64,000 nucleotides of DNA from Pseudoalteromonas undina. Its GTDB lineage: Bacteria; Pseudomonadota; Gammaproteobacteria; Enterobacterales; Alteromonadaceae. The stretch covers positions 310,001 to 374,000 of the forward strand of contig NZ_AHCF03000003.1 in assembly GCF_000238275.3 (NCBI RefSeq), written 5' to 3'. Made by a program: the position numbers and the translations under genes. The notes beneath the pieces are model-generated. The model was given only the letters and a program-made list of their open reading frames with translations, was not told the DNA's origin and did not search any database. Shown in pieces: positions 1 through 10,132 of this stretch (its first letter is position 1; the number at the start of each line of letters is the position of its first letter).

Positions 1-1467
1 AGTATAGCTAGTTTGCCCAACACTGGCGTAAATAGAAATGGTATGGCCCTGATGCTCTATAGTTAACTGGTTTAATTTTTGTTCTAAGGTGTTAACTCGC
101 TGGTTAATTTTTTCGTTGCTATTAAACAATGCCATGGCCACAAATTCATCGCCCCCTAAGCGACCAACGGCATCTTCACTGCGCATATGTTGACTAAGAG
201 ACTCTGCAACTTTGCACAGTACTTTGTCGCCCACATCATGACCATAAGTATCATTAATTGCTTTAAAACGGTCTAAATCTATGTATAAAAAGCACAAAAC
301 GCCTCCTCGTTGCTTATGCTCTGCTAGTAAGTCGTTTGCTTTTAAGCTCCATCCGCGACGATTGTATATATGGCACAAATGATCAAAGTTAGCGTGTCGT
401 TCAGCCTGTTTTTTTGCATAACTCAATCTTTGAATTCGTCTACCGACTGCAATAGCAAGTAATAAAGATTCAATTGTAAACGCAATAACAAATCCATAGC
501 GTTGAATGAACGGGCTGTAATCGGTTAGTAGTACCCTAAAAATCATACTAATACACACACTTGCCAGTGCTATAAATACCAAGCTTGCTTCATTAACACC
601 GTACTTTGTTTGTATGGCGCTGAGGATAAAAATAGTGATGACAATAAATAATGATAAATAGCCTGTTACTGCAGAGGTAATATTGGTTATAAGTGGTAGA
701 TCGAGCGCTATTTTTTGTAAGCATAAAGTCAGTACGCATAAGGCGGCTACTTTTAGTGTATTACTTATCTTAGGAAAGTATTTAGGTAGCTCCAATATAG
801 CGCTCATAAACCATGTGGCACTCACTATAGTTAAACCGATACTCAACGTATAAAAATGGCTAACGTACGCAGAGTAGTGCTGTTGTGTAAATAAATAAGG
901 CTGTCCTTCTTGAAAGAATATAAAGCTAGCGATGCAAAAAATATAAATGCCATACAGTTTAAAAAGAGGGTCTTTTATGCCGTGACCTATAATTAGTGCA
1001 TAAAAAATAAGCGTGGCGCAAAGACCATAAAAAATGCCAAAAATAAGGTTGTAGCGTTGAATTTTTTCGACAAAAGGCTGTGTATCTGACCAAGTAAAGC
1101 GTGGGGTATAAGCCGCAGAAGTGGTAATCATAAGCTGTGCAGTAAAAACGCCTGGGTCCATTAAAATTGCCATCTGATTGGTTTTTAAAGGTGTTTTATA
1201 TGCTGAATTTTGCTGCCACGAAAAGTCTTTAAGTGCAGGGCGAGTAAATGAAAATACCCCGCCTTGCTTTAAGTTACAGCTTAATTCAAGATGATTAATA
1301 CCATTTTTAAGTTTAATATTTGAGGCAACTTCTTTGGATAAAGACACCGAAGTATTGGTTGCTCTTGAGCTGAGCTGACAACGTTCTTGCGCATAAGTAA
1401 CGCTACTAAATAGCATAGCAAAAGCGCATATAAAAATGCTAAACCTAACCACCTGAGCGCCTAACAT
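1..1467 (-). CDS. 7TM-DISM-type diguanylate cyclase (GGDEF), 3' end cut by window
   Basis: Makes cyclic di-GMP at the inner membrane, probably in response to a periplasmic ligand. Reading from an ATG at 1467, about 489 residues are visible with no stop, so the C-terminus lies outside the window. In order there are a signal peptide ending near the AQERC region, a periplasmic domain of the 7TMR-DISM extracellular kind (about residues 25-190), a run of roughly seven hydrophobic segments (about 195-375) and a GGDEF domain. The active-site motif RLGGDEF is intact (GGDEF at about residues 438-442). An RSED sequence sits exactly five residues before it, which fits an RxxD inhibitory I-site, so product inhibition is likely. 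The GGDEF assignment is firm; the DISM assignment rests on topology and overall look. The signal it senses is unknown. Confidence 0.88.
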   Translation of the reverse strand, partial: MLGAQVVRFSIFICAFAMLFSSVTYAQERCQLSSRATNTSVSLSKEVASNIKLKNGINHLELSCNLKQGGVFSFTRPALKDFSWQQNSAYKTPLKTNQMAILMDPGVFTAQLMITTSAAYTPRFTWSDTQPFVEKIQRYNLIFGIFYGLCATLIFYALIIGHGIKDPLFKLYGIYIFCIASFIFFQEGQPYLFTQQHYSAYVSHFYTLSIGLTIVSATWFMSAILELPKYFPKISNTLKVAALCVLTLCLQKIALDLPLITNITSAVTGYLSLFIVITIFILSAIQTKYGVNEASLVFIALASVCISMIFRVLLTDYSPFIQRYGFVIAFTIESLLLAIAVGRRIQRLSYAKKQAERHANFDHLCHIYNRRGWSLKANDLLAEHKQRGGVLCFLYIDLDRFKAINDTYGHDVGDKVLCKVAESLSQHMRSEDAVGRLGGDEFVAMALFNSNEKINQRVNTLEQKLNQLTIEHQGHTISIYASVGQTSYT

Positions 1468-1596
1468 GCTAAAAACTCCTTGTCTTTATCGTACAATATA
1501 TCATTACTAAGTAGACGAATACTTTTAAGTCATATTAACAAAGTCTAATGATAAAGTATTTAAATAATGACTTGCGCAAAAGTAAGTTAGTTTTAA

Positions 1597-2475
1597 TCAC
1601 ACATGTATTTCACTGGGGGCTTTGTTGAAATGGCGTTTAAACTCACGGCTAAATTGTGACGCACTGGTGTAACCTACTTTAAATGCGGCCTCATTTGCTT
1701 TACTGCCAGAGGTGGTTATTAATTCTTTTGCTTTAGCTAAACGCACTTTTTTTAAATACTGCAAAGGGGATTCAAACGTAACTTGTTTAAAGGCACGATG
1801 AAAAGATGACACACTCATGTTCACTTCTTCAGCTAAGTGCTCTACGGTAATAGGGCTTGCATAATCACTATGTAATGTTGATAAGGTACGCGCTATGCGT
1901 GCGTAATGGCCATCGTGCATTGCAAGTCCAATTAAAGTGTTGCCTTGAGGGCCACACAGCACCCTATATACTAATTCTTTAACTATATCGTCACCAAATA
2001 CCTCAGCCTCAAGCGGATCGTTTAACACTGTTAACAGTCGATGGGTAACTTGCTCCATAGCTAAATCTAAAGTGGCGCTTTGTACGGCTCCGCTTTGTGT
2101 TAAAGGAGTTAAAATAGGCTTATGTTGCATCATTTGGTTAACCAGTTTGTGCAGCATGGCTGGGTTTATATCAATTGCTATACCCATTACTGGTAAATCG
2201 TTATCAGTAAACGCTTCACATTCTAGTGGTACGGGCACTCCCAGTACTAAATAATCGCCTGCACCATACTGTATTTGATGCTCAGGGAAGTGAATAATTT
2301 TATGTCCTTGGCCAACAATAATAATACCTGAATTATAAATAAGCGGCTGACGCGCTGAGCTTTTGGTGGCGCGATGAAAGTACACCCCTGGAATAATTGT
2401 TTCCATGGTACCTTCAAAGCTGAGCAACTTATTATGCTCTGCGTATTGTTGTAACAAAGTGGCGATGGTTGTCAT
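1597..2475 (-). CDS. yqhC: AraC-family transcriptional regulator, YqhC-like
   Basis: Predicted DNA-binding activator of the divergent alcohol/aldehyde reductase gene. The 292-residue protein has an AraC_N-type sensor domain (about residues 25-170, with GHKI and VPVPLECE segments as in E. coli YqhC) and a C-terminal double helix-turn-helix (about 195-290, with ASQFSREFKRHF near the end). In E. coli, YqhC activates yqhD in response to reactive aldehydes. The same divergent arrangement here, separated by 185 bp, supports the same role. The ATG start at 2475 is the only sensible one for the family length. Which effector is sensed cannot be seen. Confidence 0.85.
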   Translation of the reverse strand: MTTIATLLQQYAEHNKLLSFEGTMETIIPGVYFHRATKSSARQPLIYNSGIIIVGQGHKIIHFPEHQIQYGAGDYLVLGVPVPLECEAFTDNDLPVMGIAIDINPAMLHKLVNQMMQHKPILTPLTQSGAVQSATLDLAMEQVTHRLLTVLNDPLEAEVFGDDIVKELVYRVLCGPQGNTLIGLAMHDGHYARIARTLSTLHSDYASPITVEHLAEEVNMSVSSFHRAFKQVTFESPLQYLKKVRLAKAKELITTSGSKANEAAFKVGYTSASQFSREFKRHFNKAPSEIHV

Positions 2476-2660
2476 AAGAGCGGCTTAAATTAACGGTATT
2501 TGGCGTAAAATAACAACGCTGATAGTTTTAGGCAAGCTTTTGGTAGCTATTAGGCTTTTTATATATGTGCTATGCCACTATTATGCATCCATCAACACTT
2601 TATTTATTTAAGAATTGATAAGGTGCTTAGTAATTAACCGTCCCCTTTAGGAGCAAAATA

Positions 2661-3806
2661 ATGAAATTTAGCTACGTAAATCCCACTTTAATTCAATTTG
2701 GTCAGCAACAAATTGCCGCACTTACTGATTTGATCGCAAAAGATCAAAAGGTATTAGTTGTTTACGGTGGCGGTTCTATTAAAAAGAACGGCGTGTACGA
2801 TGAAGTTGCAGCAGCACTTGAAGGTTTTGATTGGGTAGAGTTTTCGGGCGTAGGTGCCAACCCAACAATTGAAGTGTTAGACCAAGCAGTAAAAATTTGT
2901 AAAGAACAAGACATCGATTTCGTTTTAGGTGTAGGCGGCGGCTCTGTAATTGACGGCGTTAAATACATTGCAGCATCTGCTGTATATGATGGCGAAGGTT
3001 GGGATATTCCTACTGGTAAGCATACAATTACCAGTGCATTACCAATTGGTGCCGTATTAACGCTACCAGCTACAGGTTCTGAATCTAACCAAAACTCGGT
3101 GGTAAGCAAAGAAGCAACGAAGCAAAAACTACCGTTTGCATCTCCAGAAGTATTACCAAAATTTGCCATTATGGACCCTGATGTAATGAAAACATTACCG
3201 CAGCGCCAGCTTGTTAATGGTTTAGTAGATGCATGGGTACATACGTGTGAGCAGTACCTAACATTCCCAGAAGGTGCACTTGTTCAAGAAGGTTACGCAG
3301 AAGCACTGTTAAAAGCGCTTAAAACATTGGGTGATAACTTTGAAAACCAAGACGATGCATGGCGTGCAAACCTTATGTGGGCTGCAAACCAAGCACTTAA
3401 CGGCTTAATTGGTTCTGGCGTATCGCAAGATTGGGCAACTCACATGATTGGCCATGAGCTTACAGCTGCTTACGGCGTTGATCATGCACGTTCACTGGCT
3501 ATTGTTCAGCCTTCTTTACTGCGAAATCAATTTGCAGTTAAAAAAGCAAAACTAGAACAAATGGGTAAAAACGTATTTGGTCTTGCACAAACAGACGATT
3601 TAGCAGAGCAAACAATTCAAGCGATTGAAGCGTTTTACCACAGCCTTGACGTAGCAACTGAGCTTACTGAGCATGGCGATGATAAAGCGGCTGCTATTGA
3701 TAATATTATTGGCAAGCTTGAAGCGCATGGCATGGTTGCCCTTGGTGAAAACCAAGCTATTACGTTAAAAGAAAGCCGTGAAATTTTAGAACAAGCGGTT
3801 GCTTAA
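2661..3806 (+). CDS. yqhD: NADPH-dependent iron/zinc-type alcohol dehydrogenase, YqhD-like aldehyde reductase
   Basis: Reduces aldehydes to alcohols, a detoxification role in E. coli YqhD, in the cytoplasm. The 381-residue protein is close to YqhD (387 residues) along its whole length. It has the nucleotide-binding GGGSIKK and GVGGGSVIDG segments and the LPATGSESN motif. The metal ligands typical of the family are at D190, H194, H261 and H275, with the 14-residue spacing between the two histidines seen in the family. A Shine-Dalgarno AGGAG precedes the ATG. It is monocistronic, followed by a strong terminator hairpin, and divergent from its probable regulator. Confidence 0.93.
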   Translation: MKFSYVNPTLIQFGQQQIAALTDLIAKDQKVLVVYGGGSIKKNGVYDEVAAALEGFDWVEFSGVGANPTIEVLDQAVKICKEQDIDFVLGVGGGSVIDGVKYIAASAVYDGEGWDIPTGKHTITSALPIGAVLTLPATGSESNQNSVVSKEATKQKLPFASPEVLPKFAIMDPDVMKTLPQRQLVNGLVDAWVHTCEQYLTFPEGALVQEGYAEALLKALKTLGDNFENQDDAWRANLMWAANQALNGLIGSGVSQDWATHMIGHELTAAYGVDHARSLAIVQPSLLRNQFAVKKAKLEQMGKNVFGLAQTDDLAEQTIQAIEAFYHSLDVATELTEHGDDKAAAIDNIIGKLEAHGMVALGENQAITLKESREILEQAVA

Positions 3807-3848
3807 TAATGATTAATATTGATCCCTAACATTGGTTAGCGGTTTTTT

Positions 3849-3903
3849 GCAGCAAAATAAGATTGAATGAAATAAAATTTTATTTTGCTGCATTACTTTT
3901 TTT
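3849..3903 (+). terminator. Rho-independent terminator after yqhD
   Basis: Perfect 12-bp inverted repeat GCAGCAAAATAA (3849-3860) and TTATTTTGCTGC (3880-3891) with a 19-nt loop, followed by a T-rich tract. Confidence 0.75.
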
Positions 3904-3994
3904 GATGTTTTCAGGTACAGTATTGAAGAAAATAATATTTAGATGAGTAATGAGCTTATCTAATCGTGTGTTTCAATAGGGAATTCGTTTAACT

Positions 3995-4309
3995 GTGCGT
4001 TCAAATCGTTTTTTAATTGTAATGTTACTTGTGCTTGTGCATAGCTTTATAAGCTGTGACGGCGCCGCGTACCATTTACAAGAAGACGTTGACCACGTAA
4101 ATAGCTCATTATCGCAACTAGGTTCATCTGCTGATGATAGCGATAATGCCCCAACAACAGAAATACATGCTCACCAGCATTGCCACAGTGGTTATAGCCA
4201 CAGCTCAAATCACTCAATAACTCCCGAGAAAAGTAAACCAACTTTAGCGATATGCTATCACGGCTTACATTATCCACCAGACGTACCGCCACCGAATTCA
4301 TTTAGCTAG
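3995..4309 (+). CDS. small exported histidine-rich protein upstream of czcCBA
   Basis: A 104-residue protein starting at GTG 3995. It has an N-terminal hydrophobic segment (about residues 5-24) consistent with a signal peptide. The middle is acidic, and a histidine-rich stretch at about residues 57-73 includes HAHQHCHSGYSHSSNH. Two further histidines occur in CYHGLHYP near the C-terminus. The histidine cluster suggests binding of zinc, cobalt, cadmium or copper in the periplasm. It lies 172 bp upstream of czcC in the same direction, so a metal-chaperone or metal-sensing role for the efflux system is plausible. I do not recognise a named family. An ATG at 4022 is an alternative start but has no Shine-Dalgarno and would remove part of the signal peptide. 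Confidence 0.65.
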   Translation: MRSNRFLIVMLLVLVHSFISCDGAAYHLQEDVDHVNSSLSQLGSSADDSDNAPTTEIHAHQHCHSGYSHSSNHSITPEKSKPTLAICYHGLHYPPDVPPPNSFS

Positions 4310-4481
4310 TTCTTAATTTAATTTCAATTAATTACTGTGCTTTTAGCTGCCTACACATAAGTGTTTTATGGGCCGTTATAGGCATGTTTAGATTGCTGAG
4401 CAATTTACACTGTCGCTATCTTTTGCGTAGGTTGTGAATGGTTTGCAAGTGAACTCTGTTTATTAAAAACGGACAAGCTAT

Positions 4482-5735
4482 ATGAATAAAAAATCAATTA
4501 TGTTGGTGGTGATGCTGTGCACGCTGCCTGCTTTTAGTGCGTTTGCAAATGTTAAAACACTAACTCTAAAACAAGCGTTGATAAATACCGAGCAACAAAA
4601 TCCGCTATTAAAACGCTACCCTTATCATCAAAAAATACTCAGCGCGCTTAAATCTCAAGCTGCACTTTCGCCTAACCCTATCTTAAATATAGAAGCTGAA
4701 AATCTGCTGGGGACAAACGATGCACGTGGTGTGCAAGACGCTGAAATAACCTTGGCATTTAGCCAGCTTATAGAGCTTGGGAATAAACGCCAAAGCCGTA
4801 TAAATTACGCTACGGCAAACATTAAAGCCCAAGCAATACAATATCAAAATACTCGTTTAGCCTTATTGGCAACCACTGGTGAGCGGTATTACGAAGCGCT
4901 TAAATTTCAAACCTTACTTTCTCTCAATAGCGAACGACATCAGGTTGTAAGCCAAGCACTTAAAGCAATAAAGCAGCGAGCTGATGCTGGCGCTGTATCG
5001 CAAGCGGATGTAACCCGTATGCGTTATGCGCTTAGCCAAGTTGAGCTTGATAAAGCTAAGCTAAATAGCGAATTTGAGCGAGCACGTTTATCGCTCAATG
5101 AGCTGTGGAGTGAGCAACATGATTACACGGATTTAGCTGGGAATATTAATACATTAATGCCGCTTAGGTCTGAGCAAGGGTTACTTGATGCGGTTAACCA
5201 AGCGCCTGATTTTGCTATGTTACAGCAGCAATACCTACAGCAAGCGGCCAACTTAACGCTGCAAAAAGCTAATGGGCAAAGCGATATTAATATAGGTGCA
5301 GGCGTGAGCTACAACCAGCAAAACAATACCAGTTCGTTGCTGTTTTCGTTTTCAATGCCGTTGCAATTGAGTAACTCAAATAGCGGTAATATTGAAGCAG
5401 CTAACAGTCAGTTAGCATTGTTACGTGAGCAGCAAGGACTGTTACGGGTTCAATTACGTCAGCAAGTTCGTACTTTGTATACCTATTACCAAGGTAAGAC
5501 ATTACAGGCACAGTTGTTATCTGGGCAAGTTATTCCCCAAGCCCAAACACTCATTGAGCAAAGTTTAAAAAGCTATCAACGCGGACAAATTTCGGTGTTG
5601 CAATTGCTCGATGCTCAACAAGCTCTTTTTGACTCTAAACGCGCGTTGATTAACACATATGCAGCGTTATATCAGACCCATCTCGCACTTGAGCGTTTAA
5701 CTGGCCAATCTTTAACTGAGACTTTTCAATCATGA
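4482..5735 (+). CDS. czcC: CzcC-like outer-membrane factor (TolC family) of a metal efflux pump
   Basis: Outer-membrane channel of a tripartite RND pump that expels divalent metal ions. The 417-residue product has a signal peptide cleaved near FSAFAN and two outer-membrane-efflux (OEP) repeats rich in coiled coil, about residues 30-215 and 230-410, the usual CzcC size. It is the first gene of a tight czcCBA operon and its stop overlaps the czcB start by 4 bp (ATGA). Naming as Czc rather than Cus rests mainly on the pump gene downstream. Confidence 0.88.
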   Translation: MNKKSIMLVVMLCTLPAFSAFANVKTLTLKQALINTEQQNPLLKRYPYHQKILSALKSQAALSPNPILNIEAENLLGTNDARGVQDAEITLAFSQLIELGNKRQSRINYATANIKAQAIQYQNTRLALLATTGERYYEALKFQTLLSLNSERHQVVSQALKAIKQRADAGAVSQADVTRMRYALSQVELDKAKLNSEFERARLSLNELWSEQHDYTDLAGNINTLMPLRSEQGLLDAVNQAPDFAMLQQQYLQQAANLTLQKANGQSDINIGAGVSYNQQNNTSSLLFSFSMPLQLSNSNSGNIEAANSQLALLREQQGLLRVQLRQQVRTLYTYYQGKTLQAQLLSGQVIPQAQTLIEQSLKSYQRGQISVLQLLDAQQALFDSKRALINTYAALYQTHLALERLTGQSLTETFQS

Positions 5736-6961
5736 ACAACACTTTTATCGCATTATTAGTATTTCTCTCGTTTGTAGCTAGCTTAACAAGCACACATGTA
5801 TTTGCCTCAGCAGAACATGACCAAACAGAGCAAACCCAAAAACAAGGTCCACACGGCGGCTTTTTATTAACTAACGAAAAGCTCACTCTTGAGTTAAAGC
5901 TGCAAGAATTGGCAGGTAAAGTTGAGCTGCGCGTATATGGTTATGAGCAAAATCAGCCGGTAGATGTAAACGATTTAAGTATAGAAATAAACTTAAAACG
6001 CTTAGTAGAAACGCCGCAAAAAATACAATTTACCCGTGAGAATGGCTACCTTGTTAGCACGCAACCTATAAATGAGCCACATTCGTTTGAGCTTTTGATT
6101 ACTGCTAATTATAAAGGTGAACGCGTCAGCTTTGAGTACTCTCAGCACGAAGGCCAAACTGTGCTTAGCGAGCGAGCAATTAAAGGCGCGGGCATTAAAA
6201 CAGAGATAGCACAAAGCGGCGAGGTTGATATTTCCGACACGCTGTTCGGTGTTATTACACCTACACAGCATGGCACAGTAGAAATTATGGCGCCATATAC
6301 CGGATTGATCAGCGATATTTTTGTCAGTATTGGTCAAACCGTTCAAAAAGGCGATGTACTGGCCAGCGTCACCAATCGCGAAACTTTGCAAAACTACAGC
6401 ATTAAAAGCCCTATTAGCGGTGTTGTAACCGAACAATATTTAAAGCGTGGCGAACTGGCAAGTACTCGTGCGCTAATGCAAGTCGTGAACCTTGATAAAG
6501 TATGGGTTAAGCTCTCAGCCTTTCCTGAAAATATTGAAAACCTAGCCATTGGTCAAAGCGCTGTCGTGTACGATTTACATCATCATTTAAATGCCCAAGG
6601 TAAGGTGTTTTTTATAGCACCTATGATGACTGGCGGGCATATTGCACGTGCTCGTATTGAGCTTAATAACCCTGATGGTCATTGGCGTCCAGGTATGCAT
6701 GTTAATAGTGATGTCAGTATCGATAAGGTTAATGCTAACGTGCGTGTAAAGCCTGAGGCTATTCAAGAGTTTAACGGTATGGCGAGTGTGTTTGTGCGTA
6801 AAAATAGTGTGTTTGAAGTACGCCCTGTTACTTTAGGCGCAAAAAGTAGCGAGTGGGTTGAAGTGATCGCGGGTTTAAGCCCAGGTAGCGAGTACGTCAC
6901 AACCAATAGCTATGTGATCAAAGCCGATATTTTAAAAAGCGGCGCAAGTCACGCTCACTAG
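5732..6961 (+). CDS. czcB: CzcB-like periplasmic adaptor (membrane fusion protein) of a metal efflux pump
   Basis: Links the inner-membrane RND pump to the outer-membrane channel. The 409-residue protein has a signal peptide ending near VFASA, a short N-terminal metal-type domain (about 30-130, with a PHGG motif close to its start as in CzcB proteins), and then the split barrel-sandwich/lipoyl domain (about 170-250), with the beta-barrel and membrane-proximal regions beyond. The C-terminal tail contains HAH. It overlaps czcC by 4 bp and is followed 8 bp later by czcA, whose Shine-Dalgarno AGGAGG lies at the czcB stop, so the three subunits should be made together. Confidence 0.9.
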   Translation: MNNTFIALLVFLSFVASLTSTHVFASAEHDQTEQTQKQGPHGGFLLTNEKLTLELKLQELAGKVELRVYGYEQNQPVDVNDLSIEINLKRLVETPQKIQFTRENGYLVSTQPINEPHSFELLITANYKGERVSFEYSQHEGQTVLSERAIKGAGIKTEIAQSGEVDISDTLFGVITPTQHGTVEIMAPYTGLISDIFVSIGQTVQKGDVLASVTNRETLQNYSIKSPISGVVTEQYLKRGELASTRALMQVVNLDKVWVKLSAFPENIENLAIGQSAVVYDLHHHLNAQGKVFFIAPMMTGGHIARARIELNNPDGHWRPGMHVNSDVSIDKVNANVRVKPEAIQEFNGMASVFVRKNSVFEVRPVTLGAKSSEWVEVIAGLSPGSEYVTTNSYVIKADILKSGASHAH

Positions 6962-6969
6962 GAGGTACC

Positions 6970-9900
6970 ATGATTAACTGGATTGTTTCTTTTGCGGTTA
7001 AACGCCGCATGATGGTACTGGCACTGACATTTTTATTTGCTGGGTTTGGTGTGTATAACATCCAAAACTTAGCGGTAGATGCTGTACCCGATATTACCAA
7101 TGTACAAGTGCAAATTAACTCTAAAGCGCCTGGTTTTACGCCGCTTGAAGTTGAGCAGCGTATTACTTACTTAGTCGAAACAGCGATGGCGGGTATTCCT
7201 AAGCTTGATTATACCCGTTCGCTTTCTCGCTATGGGCTTTCTCAAGTAACCATTATTTTTGATGAAGGCACCGATATTTATTGGGCGCGTCAACAAATTG
7301 GTGAGCGTATTCAAAGTATTCGCGCCGATTTACCTAATAATGTTGAGCCAAACCTTGGACCTATTGCCAGTGGTTTAGGTGAAATATTTACCTATAGCGT
7401 GCATGCAAAACCCGATGCGTTAAAAAGTGATGGTATGCCTTACAGCGCCGAAGATTTACGTACTTTACAAGATTGGGTTATTCGTCCGCAGCTTTTAAAA
7501 GTAAAAGGCGTAACCGAAATAAATAGCCAAGGTGGCTTTGAGCGCCAGTACCAAGTTGCGCCCATACCAGAAAAGCTCATCGCTTATAAGCTAACAATCA
7601 ACGATGTTATTAGTGCACTTGAGCTTAATAACAGCAATCGCGGAGCCGGTTATATAGAGCGCTTTGACGGCCAATATTTAGTGCGCTCCCCTGGGCAATT
7701 AAAAACATTAGCGGATATAGCAAACACCGTTATTGCTAAGCGTGATGATGCTCCTGTGCGAATTAAGGACGTGGCAAATGTATACTTAGGAAAAGAACTA
7801 AGAACTGGCGCGGCTACCTATAATGGCGAGGAAACCGTATTAGGCACGGCGATGATGCTAATTGGTGAAAATAGCCGTGTGGTTGCCAAAGCCATGGCTG
7901 ATAAGCTTATACAAGTACAAAAAAGTTTACCTGCAGGGGTTATTGTTGAGCCTGTTTATGACCGCACCAATCTGGTTGATAAAACCATCGCCACAGTACA
8001 AAAAAACCTGTTTGAAGGTGCGGTATTGGTCATCGTCATTTTATTGTTATTGCTTGGGAATATCACTGGTGCGCTTATTACCTCCATGGTTATCCCGCTG
8101 AGTATGCTATTTGCTATTACAGGCATGGTGGGCAATCGAGTCTCGGGTAACTTAATGAGCTTAGGTGCAATCGATTTTGGATTAATTGTTGATGGCGCGG
8201 TGATTGTGGTTGAAAACTGCCTTCGTCAATTAGGGATGGTTCAACATAAACATGGTCGCTTACTTACGCTCAGTGAGCGTTTAGAGGTTGTAACTTCAGC
8301 CACCAAAGAAGTGTTTAGCCCCGCAGTATTTGGTATTTTAATTATTATGTTGGTGTATTTACCGCTATTTGCGCTCAGCGGTGTTGAGGGCAAAATGTTT
8401 CAGCCTATGGCGTTTACCGTGGTTGCCGCGTTAATAGGTGCACTTATTTTTGCTGTCACCTTTGTGCCGGCGGCTATTGCCGTATTTGTGCGTGGTAAAG
8501 TAGATGAAAGCGAAAACGTAGTAATGCGTGGCGTTAAAAAAATCTACAAGCCACTGCTTAACTTATCGCTTAAATTACCGTGGGTGATGGTGAGTATTGC
8601 TACTGTTTTGGTATTAGTGCTTGGCTTTAAAGTTAAAAATATGGGCGCCGAATTCTTACCGCAGCTAGATGAAGGTGACATTGCAATGCATGCGCTGCGT
8701 ATTACTGGCACCGGTATTGAACAATCGGTGCAAATGCAAAAGCAGTTGGAGCAGGCTTTATTAGAGCAACCTGAAATTGCAAACGTATTTTCAAAGATTG
8801 GCACCGCGGATGTAGCCAGCGATCCTATGCCACCTAATGTTGCCGACACTTTTTTAATGTTAAAGCCGCGTGAGCAATGGCCAGATCCGTCACTAAGTAA
8901 AGACGCGTTAGTGCAGCAAATTCGTCATCGTGTGAATGAGGTACCGGGTAATAACTATGAATTTACCCAGCCTATAGAAATGCGCTTTAACGAGTTAATT
9001 GCCGGTGTGCGTGCCGATGTAGCGCTGCGTATTTACGGTGACGATTTAGCCACACTTAAACAGTTTGGCGAAAAAGCCACTGGTTTAATGCGAAATATTA
9101 CCGGTGCTACTGATGTTCGTTTAGAGCAAATGGAGGGCTTGCCTACACTGTCTGTTACCCCAATGCGAGATCATATGGCGCTATTAGGATTAACCGTAAA
9201 CGACATTCAACAAACCCTTGCCGCTGCTGTTGGTGGGGTGCAAACAGGGCTAATTTATGAGGGTGATAAGCGCTTTTCGTTATTAGTACGCTTAGATAAG
9301 CGTTGGTCTGATGATGTCTCTGTGCTTGCGCGTTTACCTATTGCGTTACCTAAAAGTAGTAACCCTGAGCTTGCATTTGTACCGCTTGGAGAAGTGGCTA
9401 CAATTAGTATTGAAAAAGGCCCTAATCAAATAAATCGCGAAAGCGGCAAGCGCAATGTGGTAGTAACAGCTAATGTAACAGGACGCGATTTAGCCAGCTT
9501 TGTAAGAGATGCCCAAGCGACTATGAACGCACAACTTAACCTACCCAGCGGTTATTGGCTTGAATACGGCGGTACGTTTGAGCAATTACAATCGGCGAGT
9601 AAGCGTTTATCGTTGGTAGTGCCTGTGACTTTATTGCTTATTTTTGGCTTACTTTATAGTGCTTTTGGATCGCTGCGTGATTCACTTATTATATTCAGTG
9701 GTGTACCACTGGCACTGACCGGTGGGGTATTGGCATTATTGCTACGAGATATGCCGCTTTCTATTTCAGCGGGTGTGGGGTTTATTGCGCTAAGTGGGGT
9801 TGCGGTATTAAACGGTGTAGTGATGTTGTCGTTCATTAAGCAATTACGAAATGAGGGGTTAAGCTTATATTATGCAATACATAGCGGGGCACTACAGCGG

Positions 9901-10107
9901 TTACGCCCAGTGCTAATGACCGCGCTTGTGGCTAGTTTAGGCTTTATACCTATGGCGCTAAATACCGGTACCGGCGCTGAAATACAACGGCCTTTGGCAA
10001 CCGTGGTGGTAGGTGGAATTATGTCATCCACTTTGCTCACATTGTTAATTTTACCAGCACTTTATAAATTAGTGCATGCAAAATTTAAAAAGCAGCAAAC
10101 AGCTTAG
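6970..10107 (+). CDS. czcA: CzcA-like RND heavy-metal efflux pump, HME family
   Basis: Proton-driven inner-membrane pump exporting divalent metals. It is 1045 residues, the usual length of the family, with 12 predicted membrane helices and two large periplasmic loops. The TM4 signature DFGLIVDGAVIVVEN is present, with its acidic residues at D402, D408 and E415. Those are the same numbers as the residues needed for transport in Cupriavidus metallidurans CzcA, and this pattern is typical of Co/Zn/Cd pumps rather than Cu/Ag CusA pumps. It is the last gene of czcCBA and is followed by a strong bidirectional terminator. Which metals are exported cannot be settled from sequence. Confidence 0.93.
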   Translation: MINWIVSFAVKRRMMVLALTFLFAGFGVYNIQNLAVDAVPDITNVQVQINSKAPGFTPLEVEQRITYLVETAMAGIPKLDYTRSLSRYGLSQVTIIFDEGTDIYWARQQIGERIQSIRADLPNNVEPNLGPIASGLGEIFTYSVHAKPDALKSDGMPYSAEDLRTLQDWVIRPQLLKVKGVTEINSQGGFERQYQVAPIPEKLIAYKLTINDVISALELNNSNRGAGYIERFDGQYLVRSPGQLKTLADIANTVIAKRDDAPVRIKDVANVYLGKELRTGAATYNGEETVLGTAMMLIGENSRVVAKAMADKLIQVQKSLPAGVIVEPVYDRTNLVDKTIATVQKNLFEGAVLVIVILLLLLGNITGALITSMVIPLSMLFAITGMVGNRVSGNLMSLGAIDFGLIVDGAVIVVENCLRQLGMVQHKHGRLLTLSERLEVVTSATKEVFSPAVFGILIIMLVYLPLFALSGVEGKMFQPMAFTVVAALIGALIFAVTFVPAAIAVFVRGKVDESENVVMRGVKKIYKPLLNLSLKLPWVMVSIATVLVLVLGFKVKNMGAEFLPQLDEGDIAMHALRITGTGIEQSVQMQKQLEQALLEQPEIANVFSKIGTADVASDPMPPNVADTFLMLKPREQWPDPSLSKDALVQQIRHRVNEVPGNNYEFTQPIEMRFNELIAGVRADVALRIYGDDLATLKQFGEKATGLMRNITGATDVRLEQMEGLPTLSVTPMRDHMALLGLTVNDIQQTLAAAVGGVQTGLIYEGDKRFSLLVRLDKRWSDDVSVLARLPIALPKSSNPELAFVPLGEVATISIEKGPNQINRESGKRNVVVTANVTGRDLASFVRDAQATMNAQLNLPSGYWLEYGGTFEQLQSASKRLSLVVPVTLLLIFGLLYSAFGSLRDSLIIFSGVPLALTGGVLALLLRDMPLSISAGVGFIALSGVAVLNGVVMLSFIKQLRNEGLSLYYAIHSGALQRLRPVLMTALVASLGFIPMALNTGTGAEIQRPLATVVVGGIMSSTLLTLLILPALYKLVHAKFKKQQTA

Positions 10108-10132
10108 CTAATTACTAATTAGGTAATAACGT

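Noticed and set aside
2762..3169. 135-codon antisense frame inside yqhD
   Set aside because: It lies opposite a well-conserved enzyme gene, has no Shine-Dalgarno and a composition expected for the reverse of a coding sequence; the same reasoning removes the other antisense frames.
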